Of a stretch of 64,000 nucleotides of DNA, positions 17,427 through 25,744 are shown one piece after another. Below the pieces are notes generated by a model. It made no database searches. It saw only the letters and a list, made by a program, of their open reading frames with translations, and had not been told where the DNA came from. The position numbers and the translations under genes were made by a program. Numbering within the stretch: the stretch's first letter is position 1; every line of letters starts with the position of its first letter. The stretch is from CAWEWH01 sp963812775 (GTDB taxonomy: Bacteria > Pseudomonadota > Alphaproteobacteria > Rhizobiales > Beijerinckiaceae), in NCBI GenBank assembly GCA_963812775.1, contig CAWEWH010000005.1, forward strand, positions 868,001 to 932,000. Direction: 5' to 3'.

Positions 17427-18716
17427 TTAAACCCGCGTCAGCACGCGCAGCGGCTTGACCGTCTGTTCGGCCTCGATCGTCTGGATGAAATCGCAGATGC
17501 GCGGCGCAATCTCGGAGCGAAAGCGGGAGCCGTTGAACACGCCGTAGTGGCCGACGCCCTTCTGCAGGTGGTCGATCTTGCGGTGTGCCGGGATGTTGAC
17601 GCACAGCGCATGCGCGGCGCGCGTCTGGCCGATGCCCGAGATGTCGTCGTTCTCGCCTTCCACCGTCATCAGTCCGGTGTTGCGGATGGCCTTGAGGTCG
17701 ACCGGCTTGTCCCGGTGCATCATCTCGCCCTTCGGCAGGCGGTGATGAACGAAGACCGTGTCGACGGTTTGCATGTAGTAGGCGGCGTCGAGGTCCATCA
17801 CCGCCAGGTACTCGTCGTAGAAGTCCTGGTGCTTCTCGGCGGCGTCGCCGTCGCCGTCGACCAGGTGCTTGAACATGTCCCAGTGGGCCGTCATGTGGCG
17901 GTCCATGTTCATGGCCATGAAGCCGGAGAGCTGCAGGAAGCCCGGATAGACGTCGCGCATGAAGCCCGGATAGGTGAACGGCACTTTGACGATGCAGTTG
18001 CGGCGGAACCATTCGGTGCCGCGTTCCTGGGCGAGCAGGTTGACGGCGGTCGGCGACTCGCGCGTGTCGATGGGGCCGCCCATCAGCACCATCGAGCGCG
18101 GCGTGCGCGGATCGCGCTCCGCCTCCATGCGGGCGACGGCCGCGATGACGGGAACGGCCGGCTGGCACACGGCGAGCACATGCACGTCGGGCCCGAGCAG
18201 ATGAAGCATCGAGATGACGTAGTCGATATAGTCATCGAGATCGAAGCTGCCTTCGGAGAACGGCACCATGCGGGCGTCGGCCCAGTCGGTGATGTAGACG
18301 TCGTTGGTGGGCAGGAAGGCTTCCACGGTGCCGCGGAGCAGGGTGGCGTAGTGGCCCGACATGGGCGCCACGATGAGCAGCTTCGGCTGCCGCGCCCCGC
18401 GCCCGCCCCTGAGCGAGCGGTCGAAATGGATGAGCCGCCCAAACTTGCGTTCCCAGGCGATGCGCTCGGTGACATCGACGCGCTCGCCGGCCACCACCGT
18501 CTGGGCCAAGCCGAAGGTCGGCTTGCCATAGCGGCGCGTGGTGCGCTCGAACAGCTCGCAAGAGGCCGAGATGGCGCGCAGAACCGGGCTTTGGGCGAGG
18601 GGGTTGTTGGGGTGGTCGGCGATCAGGCGGGTTGCGTCGCTGAGAATGCGGGCCGGCCCCACAAACGCATGGGCCGCTTCGTACCAGAGATAGGCGAGAC
18701 TCACCGACATCCCCAT
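17427..18716 (-). CDS. phaZ: Intracellular polyhydroxyalkanoate depolymerase
   Basis: A 429-residue protein of the PhaZ intracellular depolymerase family, which degrades native amorphous PHB granules in the cytoplasm. The family uses a cysteine nucleophile in a lipase-box-like motif, seen here as VCQPAVP, in an alpha/beta-hydrolase fold (LIVAPMSGHYATLLRGTVE, DVYITDWADAR). The late VGHYGVFNGSRF carries the catalytic His region. The length is typical. It implies the organism stores PHA. A perfect 11-bp inverted repeat lies just upstream of its start. Confidence 0.93.
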   Translation of the reverse strand: MGMSVSLAYLWYEAAHAFVGPARILSDATRLIADHPNNPLAQSPVLRAISASCELFERTTRRYGKPTFGLAQTVVAGERVDVTERIAWERKFGRLIHFDRSLRGGRGARQPKLLIVAPMSGHYATLLRGTVEAFLPTNDVYITDWADARMVPFSEGSFDLDDYIDYVISMLHLLGPDVHVLAVCQPAVPVIAAVARMEAERDPRTPRSMVLMGGPIDTRESPTAVNLLAQERGTEWFRRNCIVKVPFTYPGFMRDVYPGFLQLSGFMAMNMDRHMTAHWDMFKHLVDGDGDAAEKHQDFYDEYLAVMDLDAAYYMQTVDTVFVHHRLPKGEMMHRDKPVDLKAIRNTGLMTVEGENDDISGIGQTRAAHALCVNIPAHRKIDHLQKGVGHYGVFNGSRFRSEIAPRICDFIQTIEAEQTVKPLRVLTRV

Positions 18717-18732
18717 TCATATGGGGCGGGGG

Positions 18733-18759
18733 ATCATTCTGCGCCAGACGCAGAATGAT
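18733..18759. promoter_or_regulatory. Perfect inverted repeat upstream of phaZ
   Basis: Arms atcattctgcg (18733-18743) and cgcagaatgat (18749-18759) are perfectly complementary around a 5-base loop. The element lies 17 bases upstream of the phaZ start on the minus strand. A second short palindrome (ccccattcatatgggg) covers the start codon itself. It could be an operator or an mRNA 5' hairpin; neither is proven. Confidence 0.5.
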
Positions 18760-18905
18760 GCGCCGCACAAAGCCGCGATTCGGGAATTTACCCCTCGCGT
18801 CGCAATGCACAATAAGCCCCAAAGCCTAATAATTGTTCATATTGAACTTATACGTGGCAGGTGTGGCGCCCGTGCATCAAGCCGAGCCTCACCTATGCTT
18901 CCGGG

Positions 18906-19748
18906 TTATTCGCCCTGCAGCAGGGTGCCGGCGACGCGGGCGCTCTGCAAAAGCCCCAAAAAGGCCAAGGCTGCGCTTGCTATGAGCACCGCGTTCATGG
19001 CGAGCGCCCAAAGCATGAGATCGGCACGAAACACATGCTCGACAAGCGCGGCGCGCATGCCTTCGAACACATAGGTCGGCGGCAGCGCCCAGGCGACGTA
19101 TTGCAGCCAGCCCGGCAGCAGTGACACCGGATAGTAGACGCACACCAAGGGCAGCATCACGAACATCAGGCTCCAGGCGAAGGCCTCCGCACCGAGGCCA
19201 TGGCGCAACACGATGCCGGACACCAGGAGCGCGACGGCCCACGCGGTCAGCAGCAAATTCACGAAGAAGGCCGCCAGGACGAGGCCGAGCCCCCATAGAT
19301 TAAAGCCGAAGAACGGGATGGCGAGCAGAGTCACCGGCACGAAGCCGATGGCGAGGCGGATGAGGCTCATGACCATGAGGGCGGCGACGAACTCGCTCGG
19401 CCGCATCGGGCTCATCAACAGGTTGCCCATGTTGCGCGACCACATCTCCTCGAGGAACGAGGCCGAGAAGCCGAGCTGGGCACGAAACAACAGGTCCCAC
19501 AGCAGCATGGCGCCGAGGAACACGCCGGCGCCAAGCGCCACCGAGCCCGACATGGTGGTGATGAACAGCTGCAGGAAGCCCCACGTCACCATCTGCACGG
19601 CTGGCCAGTAGATAAGCTCGATGATGCGCGGCCACGAGGTGCGCAGCAGATAGAGGTAGCGCAGCACCAGCGCGAGGACACGCGCCGGCGAGAAGCCGAC
19701 GCGCGCGGCGTGACGTGTCGGCGTCGCGCGCACCGGCACACTGCTCAT
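18906..19748 (-). CDS. ABC-2 type transporter permease
   Basis: A 280-residue ABC-2 permease with about six hydrophobic segments, including FLGAMLLWDLLFRAQLG, the family motif region SRNMGNLLMSPMRPSEF and a final LMLWALAMNAVLIASAALAFLGLL. The sequence resembles the NodJ/DrrB class of drug or polysaccharide exporters. Its start overlaps the stop of the ATPase gene by four bases (ATGA), so the two are translationally coupled and form one exporter. Substrate unknown. Confidence 0.9.
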   Translation of the reverse strand: MSSVPVRATPTRHAARVGFSPARVLALVLRYLYLLRTSWPRIIELIYWPAVQMVTWGFLQLFITTMSGSVALGAGVFLGAMLLWDLLFRAQLGFSASFLEEMWSRNMGNLLMSPMRPSEFVAALMVMSLIRLAIGFVPVTLLAIPFFGFNLWGLGLVLAAFFVNLLLTAWAVALLVSGIVLRHGLGAEAFAWSLMFVMLPLVCVYYPVSLLPGWLQYVAWALPPTYVFEGMRAALVEHVFRADLMLWALAMNAVLIASAALAFLGLLQSARVAGTLLQGE

Positions 19749-20527
19749 GGCACGACCCCGCGCACCGCCTCGCGCCGTCCGCGCGACACATCGAGGAACA
19801 CCTCCTCGAGGTCGCTGCGGCGGTAGCGCGCCAGAAGGCCGTCCGGCGTGTCGTCATCGACGATGCGTCCCGCCTTCATCATGATGACACGGTCGCATAG
19901 CCGCTCCACCTCGCGCATGTTGTGCGAGGCGAGCAGGATGGTGGCGTTGCAGCGGGCACGGAACTCCTCGAGCCGGCTTCTCACCCAGTCGGCCGTGTCG
20001 GGATCGAGGGAGGCGGTGGGCTCGTCGAGGAGCAGCAGCTCGGCGTCGTTGACCATCGCCTTGGCGAGCGCCACGCGCGTCTTCTGCCCGGCCGACAATT
20101 GCCCTGTCGGCCGGTCGAGGAGGTCGGTGAGCATGAGCGTCTCGGCGAGGGCCGCGATGCGTGCGCCAATGTCGCGCACCCCATAGAGCCGCGCGAACAC
20201 CTTGAGGTTCTGCCGCACGGTGAGCCGATGCGGCATGTCCACATAGGGGCTCTCGAAGTTGAGCCGGTGCAGGACGCGGTAGCGCTGGCGCGCCATGTCG
20301 GCCCCGAACACGCTGACGCTCCCTGAGGTCGGCACCACGAGCCCCATGATCATGGCGATGGTCGTGGTCTTGCCGGCGCCGTTGCCGCCCAGCAGGCCGA
20401 CCACCGTGCCGGGCGTGACGGTGAACTCGATGCCGTCAACCGCCACGGTCTTCTTATAGACCTTGCGCAGGCTCTTGGCGGCGATGGGAAGGGCGTGCGC
20501 CGGCTCGGCCATGTCCACGACATTCAT
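19745..20527 (-). CDS. ABC transporter ATP-binding protein (ABC-2 exporter)
   Basis: About 261 residues from ATG 20527; an in-frame TTG at 20614 would extend it towards the divergent regB gene and is unlikely, and ATG 20512 is also possible. Walker A is GGNGAGKTT, the signature is QLSAGQKTR, and Walker B is LLLLDEPTASLD, with the H-loop in ASHNM. It energises the adjacent ABC-2 permease. The NodI/DrrA-like sequence suggests export of a small molecule or lipid-linked glycan. Confidence 0.92.
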   Translation of the reverse strand: MNVVDMAEPAHALPIAAKSLRKVYKKTVAVDGIEFTVTPGTVVGLLGGNGAGKTTTIAMIMGLVVPTSGSVSVFGADMARQRYRVLHRLNFESPYVDMPHRLTVRQNLKVFARLYGVRDIGARIAALAETLMLTDLLDRPTGQLSAGQKTRVALAKAMVNDAELLLLDEPTASLDPDTADWVRSRLEEFRARCNATILLASHNMREVERLCDRVIMMKAGRIVDDDTPDGLLARYRRSDLEEVFLDVSRGRREAVRGVVP

Positions 20528-20637
20528 GGGGTTGATTTGGACGACCGGGATGGCGACCGCAAGCGCCGGCGCGTCATGAGCTGTCAGGAATGGCGTGCCG
20601 ATGATGAGGCGCAATCGCGTCGTGCTATGGTCCGCCC

Positions 20638-22011
20638 ATGCCGGACGGCGCGACCTTGGGCTTTGGACGTGAAGTCGGCCGCAGCACCCAGCGTTTGCGG
20701 CTCGACACCCTGGTGCGCCTGCGCTGGCTTGCCGTCGTCGGCCAGAGCACGGCCGTCGCGGGCGTGCATTTCGGCCTTGGCTTTGCCGTGCCGTTCGGTT
20801 GGTGCTTCCTGCTCATCGGCTGCTCGGCCGCCCTCAATCTCGTCCTGCGCATCCGCTATCCGGTGAGCCACCGTCTCAGCGAGGGCGCCGCCTCCGGGCT
20901 GCTCGCCTACGACATCTTGCAGCTTGCCGCACTGCTTTATCTCACCGGCGGCCTGCAGAACCCGTTCGCGCTTCTGCTGCTGGCGCCGGTGCTGATCTCC
21001 GCCACCGCGCTGCCGCCGTGGCGCACCCTGGGCCTCGGCGTGCTGGCCATCCTGTGCGCCACGCTGCTTGCCGTCGTGCATCGGCCGCTGCCGTGGTCGC
21101 CGGGCGAGACGCTGCAGCTGCCCTTCCTCTATGTGGGCGGCATCTGGGCGGCCGTGTTGCTCGGCATCGCCTTCTCGGCGGTTTACGCTTGGCGCGTCGC
21201 CGAGGAGGCGCGTGTGCTCGCCGAGGCGCTCGCCGCCACCGAGCTCGTGCTTGCCCGCGAGCAGCATCTGTCGCAGCTCGACGGTCTTGCGGCCGCCGCC
21301 GCCCACGAGCTCGGCACGCCGCTCGCCACCATCGCGCTCGTGGTCAAGGAGATCGAGCGCCTCGCCGACAAGGACGGCCCCTTCGCTGACGACATCGCGC
21401 TGTTGCGCGAGCAGGTGGGGCGCTGCCGCACCATCCTGGGCACGCTGACCTCCCTGTCCGACGAGGAGGCGGGTCCGCTCGACCGCCTCACCCTGAGCCA
21501 CCTCGTCGAGGAGGTGGTGGCGCCGCACCGCTTGCTTGGAGTTCCCATCGAGGTGGTAAAGCACGGCGAGGGCGCCGAGCCGGTCTGTCGCCGCAATCCC
21601 GGCCTCATCTACAGCCTCGGCAACATCGTCGACAACGCTGTGGACTTCGCGGCCGGGACGGTGCGTATGGAGCAGCGCTGGAGCGACGACACGGTCGAGC
21701 TCGTCGTCCGCGACGACGGGCCGGGTTTCGCGCCGGAGGTGATGCTGCGCGTCGGCGAGCCTTATGTGACCACCCGCGGCGCCAGCCGCCAGGCCGCCGC
21801 CGAGGGCGCGGCCGGCCTGGGGCTTGGCCTTTTCATCGCCAAGACGCTGATCGAGCGGTCGGGCGCCACCATGACCCTCGGCAACGTGCCGGCCCCCGGG
21901 CAGGGCGCCGTGGTCACCATCGTGTGGCCGCGCGGCGCCTTCCAGGAGGAGATTTCCCGCCTTCCGCCTGTGCGGCACCCTGTCACGGAGGCCGAGGACG
22001 CACTACATTAG
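20638..22011 (+). CDS. regB: RegB/PrrB/ActS redox sensor histidine kinase
   Basis: A 457-residue membrane kinase that senses the aerobic quinone pool and respiratory state and controls photosynthesis, nitrogen fixation, hydrogenase or carbon-fixation genes in many alphaproteobacteria. Six hydrophobic segments fill residues ~25-190. The ubiquinone-binding heptapeptide GGLQNPF is at 104-110, phospho-acceptor H223 is in AAHELGTPLA, and a cysteine at 263 (QVGRCRTIL) corresponds to the redox-active Cys of RegB. The HATPase domain has NIVDNAVDFA, DDGPGF and GLGLGLFIAKTL. Its partner RegA follows 23 bases downstream. The gene diverges from the ABC-2 exporter. Confidence 0.94.
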   Translation: MPDGATLGFGREVGRSTQRLRLDTLVRLRWLAVVGQSTAVAGVHFGLGFAVPFGWCFLLIGCSAALNLVLRIRYPVSHRLSEGAASGLLAYDILQLAALLYLTGGLQNPFALLLLAPVLISATALPPWRTLGLGVLAILCATLLAVVHRPLPWSPGETLQLPFLYVGGIWAAVLLGIAFSAVYAWRVAEEARVLAEALAATELVLAREQHLSQLDGLAAAAAHELGTPLATIALVVKEIERLADKDGPFADDIALLREQVGRCRTILGTLTSLSDEEAGPLDRLTLSHLVEEVVAPHRLLGVPIEVVKHGEGAEPVCRRNPGLIYSLGNIVDNAVDFAAGTVRMEQRWSDDTVELVVRDDGPGFAPEVMLRVGEPYVTTRGASRQAAAEGAAGLGLGLFIAKTLIERSGATMTLGNVPAPGQGAVVTIVWPRGAFQEEISRLPPVRHPVTEAEDALH

Positions 22012-22034
22012 GGGCCTAAAGGGTAAGCCCGGGA

Positions 22035-22631
22035 ATGACATTGACCGAAAGCGACGTAATCGACACCAAAGCCGAGGCCAAAACCATGGCGGCCGCCGAC
22101 AAGGGAGCCGAACTGAGCCTTTTGATCGTCGACGACGACAAGGCATTCCTGATGCGCTTGGCGCGGGCCATGGAGAGCCGCGGCTATGCCGTGCGTACGG
22201 CCGAGACCGTGGCCGAGGGTCTCACCGCCATCGAAGAGAGCGCGCCCGCCTTCGCGGTGATCGACATGCGCCTTGCCGACGGCAACGGACTCGACGTCAT
22301 CACCAAGCTCAAGGAGCGCCGGCCCGATGCACGCGGCATCATCCTCACCGGCTACGGCAACATCGCCACCGCCGTCACCGCCGTGAAGCTCGGCGCCTTC
22401 GACTATCTGGCCAAGCCCGCCGATGCCGACGAGGTCCACGCCGCACTCATGGCGCAGTCGTCCGGCCGCGCCGAGCCGCCCGAGAATCCCATGTCGGCGG
22501 ACCGCGTGCGCTGGGAGCATATTCAGCGCGTCTATGAGCTGTGCGGCCGCAATGTCTCGGAGACGGCGCGCCGCCTCAATATGCACCGGCGCACCCTGCA
22601 GCGCATCCTCGCCAAGCGCGCCCCGCGCTGA
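22035..22631 (+). CDS. regA: RegA/PrrA/ActR response regulator
   Basis: A 198-residue regulator with a receiver domain (IVDDDKAFL, phospho-acceptor D77 in VIDMRLADG, the conserved Lys in YLAKPA) and a Fis-type helix-turn-helix at ~150-198 (GRNVSETARRLNMHRRTLQRILAKRAPR). This HTH is near-invariant across RegA homologues. A second ATG at 22086 is possible but the RegA-typical N-terminus favours the first. The final 102 bases are repeated at 23107-23208, so the 3' end of this gene may have been rebuilt by an insertion. Confidence 0.95.
   Translation: MTLTESDVIDTKAEAKTMAAADKGAELSLLIVDDDKAFLMRLARAMESRGYAVRTAETVAEGLTAIEESAPAFAVIDMRLADGNGLDVITKLKERRPDARGIILTGYGNIATAVTAVKLGAFDYLAKPADADEVHAALMAQSSGRAEPPENPMSADRVRWEHIQRVYELCGRNVSETARRLNMHRRTLQRILAKRAPR
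22530..22631 (+). repeat. Direct repeat copy 1 (regA 3' end)
   Basis: The last 102 bases of regA, ending at the stop codon, recur at 23107-23208 with one mismatch (22580 t versus 23157 c). Homology stops sharply at the stop codon on one side and at the start of the YELCGRNV segment on the other. This is the pattern left by integration into, or segmental duplication of, a gene's 3' end. Confidence 0.95.
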
Positions 22632-22694
22632 GTCGCGCCGCTGCGCGAGACGATCGGCTTCGCCGCCCAGCGTCTGGTCTTTCTAGGGTAGTGG

Positions 22695-22979
22695 ATGAAA
22701 GCTATGAGCGACGCTGTTGGCCCCGGCGATCTGGTTTTATGCGTCAATGTCGCCCCAAACCATGTCACGGGAAGGCCGGTGCCCCTCCAAGCCGGAGAGA
22801 CCTACCGTGTCATCTCGATTTTGGAATTTGCCTGCCCATGCGGACGTTCCGATGCCTTGCTTGATGTGGGCGTTGACTTCGCGTGGTGCCAGACGCGCTT
22901 CCGACTACTGCCAAAGCCCAAGGCCCAGCCCAGGACGCGCCGAGTTTCGGCTCCCAGGGAGAAGGAAACGATTCGCTGA
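22695..22979 (+). CDS. Small hypothetical protein inside the regA duplication
   Basis: A 94-residue protein that I cannot assign. ATG 22695 or 22704 may be the start; neither has a strong Shine-Dalgarno sequence. A short beta-rich part (GDLVLCVNVAP, LQAGETYRVISILE) is followed by FACPCG, a Cys pair that could bind metal, and a basic tail (RTRRVSAPREKETIR). Similar short proteins that read like SH3-type domains are frequent in rhizobial prophages and mobile DNA, but that is only an impression. Base composition is poorer in GC than the neighbours, and the gene lies between the two copies of the regA 3' end, so it looks like cargo of an insertion. Confidence 0.6.
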   Translation: MKAMSDAVGPGDLVLCVNVAPNHVTGRPVPLQAGETYRVISILEFACPCGRSDALLDVGVDFAWCQTRFRLLPKPKAQPRTRRVSAPREKETIR

Positions 22980-23106
22980 ACAGCCGACGACGGCTTCGGC
23001 CTTCTGCCGACCTCCCGAAATTCGACTAAGGGTCATCTTCGGACTCATGCGACCGCGGCAATGGCGTTCATTCGATCACCTCGTCGGCGCGGCAACGAGA
23101 GACGGT

Positions 23107-23208
23107 GTCTATGAGCTGTGCGGCCGCAATGTCTCGGAGACGGCGCGCCGCCTCAACATGCACCGGCGCACCCTGCAGCGCATCCTCGCCAAGCGCGCCC
23201 CGCGCTGA
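23107..23208 (+). repeat. Direct repeat copy 2 (displaced regA 3' end)
   Basis: This copy encodes the RegA helix-turn-helix tail with its stop codon but has no RegA receiver in front. It is in frame with an open stretch starting at 22717 that otherwise reads like noise. It lies 577 bases downstream of copy 1 and about 10 bases before the convergent transketolase gene's stop, so it is probably the original regA end, or the attachment-site-like far end of an insertion. Confidence 0.92.
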
Positions 23209-23217
23209 CGGCGCGTC

Positions 23218-25650
23218 CTACGCGACCGTCGCAAAATGCCGGATCGGCCGACCGGGCGCCAGCGTCTGAGCGGCCGCGATGATGGCGTCGGCATCGATGC
23301 CGTGGTGACGATAGAGCTCGGCGATGGTGCCGGTCTGTCCGAAGTGCTCGACACCCAGTCCCCTCGTCCGGTGCCCGGTGACCGCGCCGAGCCAGGCGAG
23401 GGTGGCGGGATGGCCATCGATCACCGAGACGATGCCGCAGTGGGGCGGCAGGCCCGCAAGCAGGCGCTCGATGTGACTGCGCGCATGCACCAGGCCGCGC
23501 TCCCGCGCCCGCTGCGCTGCCGTCCAACCGGCATTGAGGCGGTCGGCCGAGGTGATCGCCAGGAGGCCCACGTCGCGGCGATCCTCTGCCATGAGCCCGA
23601 CGGCGGTGATCGCCTCGGGCGCAACAGCCCCCGTATAGGCGACGACGATCTCGGCATTGGGTCCGGGCTTGCGCACCCAATAGGCGCCGTCGACGATCTG
23701 CTGGGCGAGATCGTCGGACATCTGGCGGCGCGGCTGATCGAGCGAGCGGGTCGAGAGGCGCAGATAGACCGAGCCGCCCGTCTCGTCGCGAAGCCAGGTG
23801 CGCTCATTGGTCCGCTCGTTCGCGCCCGCCTCGGGCGCCGCCTCGCCGTCGGCGTCGCGCTGCAGATAGTCGAACGCGAAGCGCATCACCACGGCGAGCT
23901 CGTCCACGAAGGCCGGCTCGAAGGCGGCAAGGCCGTCCTGCGCCATGCCGATCATCGGCGTCGCGATCGATTGATGCGCGCCCCCTTCCGGCGCCAGCGT
24001 GATGCCGGACGGCGTCGCCACCAGGAGAAAACGCGCGTCCTGATAGCAGGCATAGTTGAGGGCATCGAGGCCACGCTTGATGAACGGATCGTAGAGCGTG
24101 CCGACCGGCAGGAGCCGCGTGCCGAACAGCGAATGCGACAGCCCCAGCGCCGCGAGCAGGATGAACAGGTTCATCTCGGCGATGCCGAGCTCGACATGCT
24201 GGCCCTTTGGCGAGAACTCCCATGAGAACGCCGACGGGATGCGCTCGCTCTTGAAAGTGTCGGCTAGGCTCTCGCGCGCGAAGAGCCCGCGCCGGTTGAC
24301 CCACGGGCCGAGATTTGTCGAGACGGTCACGTCAGGGGACGTCGTCACGAGCCGCGCCGCGAACTCCGTGTCGCCGCGGCCGATCTCGTTGAGGATCAGT
24401 CCGAACCCCTGTTGCGTCGACATCTCGGCTTGCGCCGGCACCGCGAGCCGCTCCGGCACCGGCACGGCCGGCGTCTTGAACCGCCGCCGGCCCTTGGCGG
24501 CGAACGGCACGTTGGCGAGAAACTCGCGCAGCCGCTCGGGCGGCGGCGCGAGGCCCTCGAACGGCTCCCATTCGTGGCCGGCGCGCACCCCCATGGCGGC
24601 CTTGAGGGCCTCGAGCTGGGTGGGCGTCATGAGGCCGGCATGGTTGTCCTTGTGGCCGGCGAGCGGCAGGCCGAAGCCCTTGATCGTGTAGGCGATGAAG
24701 CAGGTCGGCCGGTCGTGCTGGCCCGCCGCCGCGAAGGCCGCGAGCAGCGAAGGCAGGTCGTGACCCGCGAGATTGGTCATCAGCCGGGCGAGCTCCTGGT
24801 CGGAGCGGCGCTCGATGAGCGCCGTCACCGGGCCTTGATCGCCGATATCGTCGAGCAGGTGCTTTCGCCAGGCCGGGCCGCCCTGAAACGTCAGCGCCGA
24901 ATAGAGCTGGTTGGGGCAGGTGTCGATCCAATCTCTCAGGCGCTCGCCGCCCTCCTCGCGAAAAGCGCTTTCGAGCAGCGACCCGTATTTCAGCACCACC
25001 ACGTCCCAGCCGAAGTTGCGGAACATCAACTCGAAGCGCTGCCACAGTCCTTCGCGGATGACGGCATCGAGGCTCTGGCGATTGTAATCGACGATCCACC
25101 AGGTGTTGCGCACACCCTGCTTCCAGCCTTCGAGCAGCGCCTCGAAAATGTTGCCCTCGTCCATCTCGGCATCGCCCACGAGGGCGATCATGCGCCCTTC
25201 CGGATGCTCGCCGCCGAAGCCGTGGGCGCGGATATAGTCCTGCACCAATGAGGCGAAGAGCGTCTGCGCGACGCCAAGTCCCACCGATCCCGTGGAGAAA
25301 TCAACGTCGTCGGCGTCCTTGGTGCGCGACGGATAGGATTGCGCGCCCTTGTAGCCGCGAAAGTTCTCGAGCTTGGCGCGCGTCTGCTGGCCGAGCAGAT
25401 ATTGGATGGCATGGAACACCGGGCTTGCATGCGGCTTCACGGCGACCCGGTCCTCCGGCTTGAGGACCGCGAAATAGAGCGCCGTCATGATCGTCGCGAG
25501 CGATGCCGAGGAGGCTTGGTGGCCGCCGACCTTCAGTCCGTCCTGGTTCGGCCGCACATGGTTGGCGTGATGGATGGTCCAGGTCGAAAGCCAGAGCACC
25601 TTGCGCTCGAGCTCGGCGAGGATCTTGAGACGCGCTTCATCAATGCTCAT
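23218..25650 (-). CDS. AceE-like homodimeric transketolase / 2-oxoacid dehydrogenase E1
   Basis: An 810-residue thiamine-diphosphate enzyme of the transketolase superfamily. The N-terminal TPP half has GGHQASSAS, HASPVFHAIQYLLG and the cofactor motif GDAEMDEGNIFEAL...DYNRQSLD, which follows the AceE pattern (GDGEMDEPES...NLQRLDGPV) more than classical Tkt. The central pyrimidine domain has VELGIAEMNLF and LLVATPSGITLAPEGGAHQS; the C-terminal domain is AYTGAVAPEAITAVG. Rhizobiales carry this AceE-like enzyme besides a two-subunit PDH E1; its substrate is not established. No E2 or E3 gene is adjacent. The gene converges on the regA duplication. Confidence 0.86.
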   Translation of the reverse strand: MSIDEARLKILAELERKVLWLSTWTIHHANHVRPNQDGLKVGGHQASSASLATIMTALYFAVLKPEDRVAVKPHASPVFHAIQYLLGQQTRAKLENFRGYKGAQSYPSRTKDADDVDFSTGSVGLGVAQTLFASLVQDYIRAHGFGGEHPEGRMIALVGDAEMDEGNIFEALLEGWKQGVRNTWWIVDYNRQSLDAVIREGLWQRFELMFRNFGWDVVVLKYGSLLESAFREEGGERLRDWIDTCPNQLYSALTFQGGPAWRKHLLDDIGDQGPVTALIERRSDQELARLMTNLAGHDLPSLLAAFAAAGQHDRPTCFIAYTIKGFGLPLAGHKDNHAGLMTPTQLEALKAAMGVRAGHEWEPFEGLAPPPERLREFLANVPFAAKGRRRFKTPAVPVPERLAVPAQAEMSTQQGFGLILNEIGRGDTEFAARLVTTSPDVTVSTNLGPWVNRRGLFARESLADTFKSERIPSAFSWEFSPKGQHVELGIAEMNLFILLAALGLSHSLFGTRLLPVGTLYDPFIKRGLDALNYACYQDARFLLVATPSGITLAPEGGAHQSIATPMIGMAQDGLAAFEPAFVDELAVVMRFAFDYLQRDADGEAAPEAGANERTNERTWLRDETGGSVYLRLSTRSLDQPRRQMSDDLAQQIVDGAYWVRKPGPNAEIVVAYTGAVAPEAITAVGLMAEDRRDVGLLAITSADRLNAGWTAAQRARERGLVHARSHIERLLAGLPPHCGIVSVIDGHPATLAWLGAVTGHRTRGLGVEHFGQTGTIAELYRHHGIDADAIIAAAQTLAPGRPIRHFATVA

Positions 25651-25744
25651 TCGGCCGAGCCCTGCTTGCCTGCTGTTGGCGGGCCCGCGCCCGCGCCCCG
25701 CGACCCTACGCGGCGTCCTTGCGGCTGTCGATGCGAGGCGTGCT

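Noticed and set aside
20528..20614. TTG 20614 as start of the ABC-2 ATPase
   Set aside because: It would extend the ATPase into the 110-base divergent regB promoter region without a ribosome-binding site; ATG 20527 fits the family N-terminus.
22717..23208. 163-codon frame ending in the RegA HTH sequence
   Set aside because: Only its last ~33 codons resemble a protein, and these are the displaced regA 3' end; the rest overlaps the 94-residue gene in another frame.
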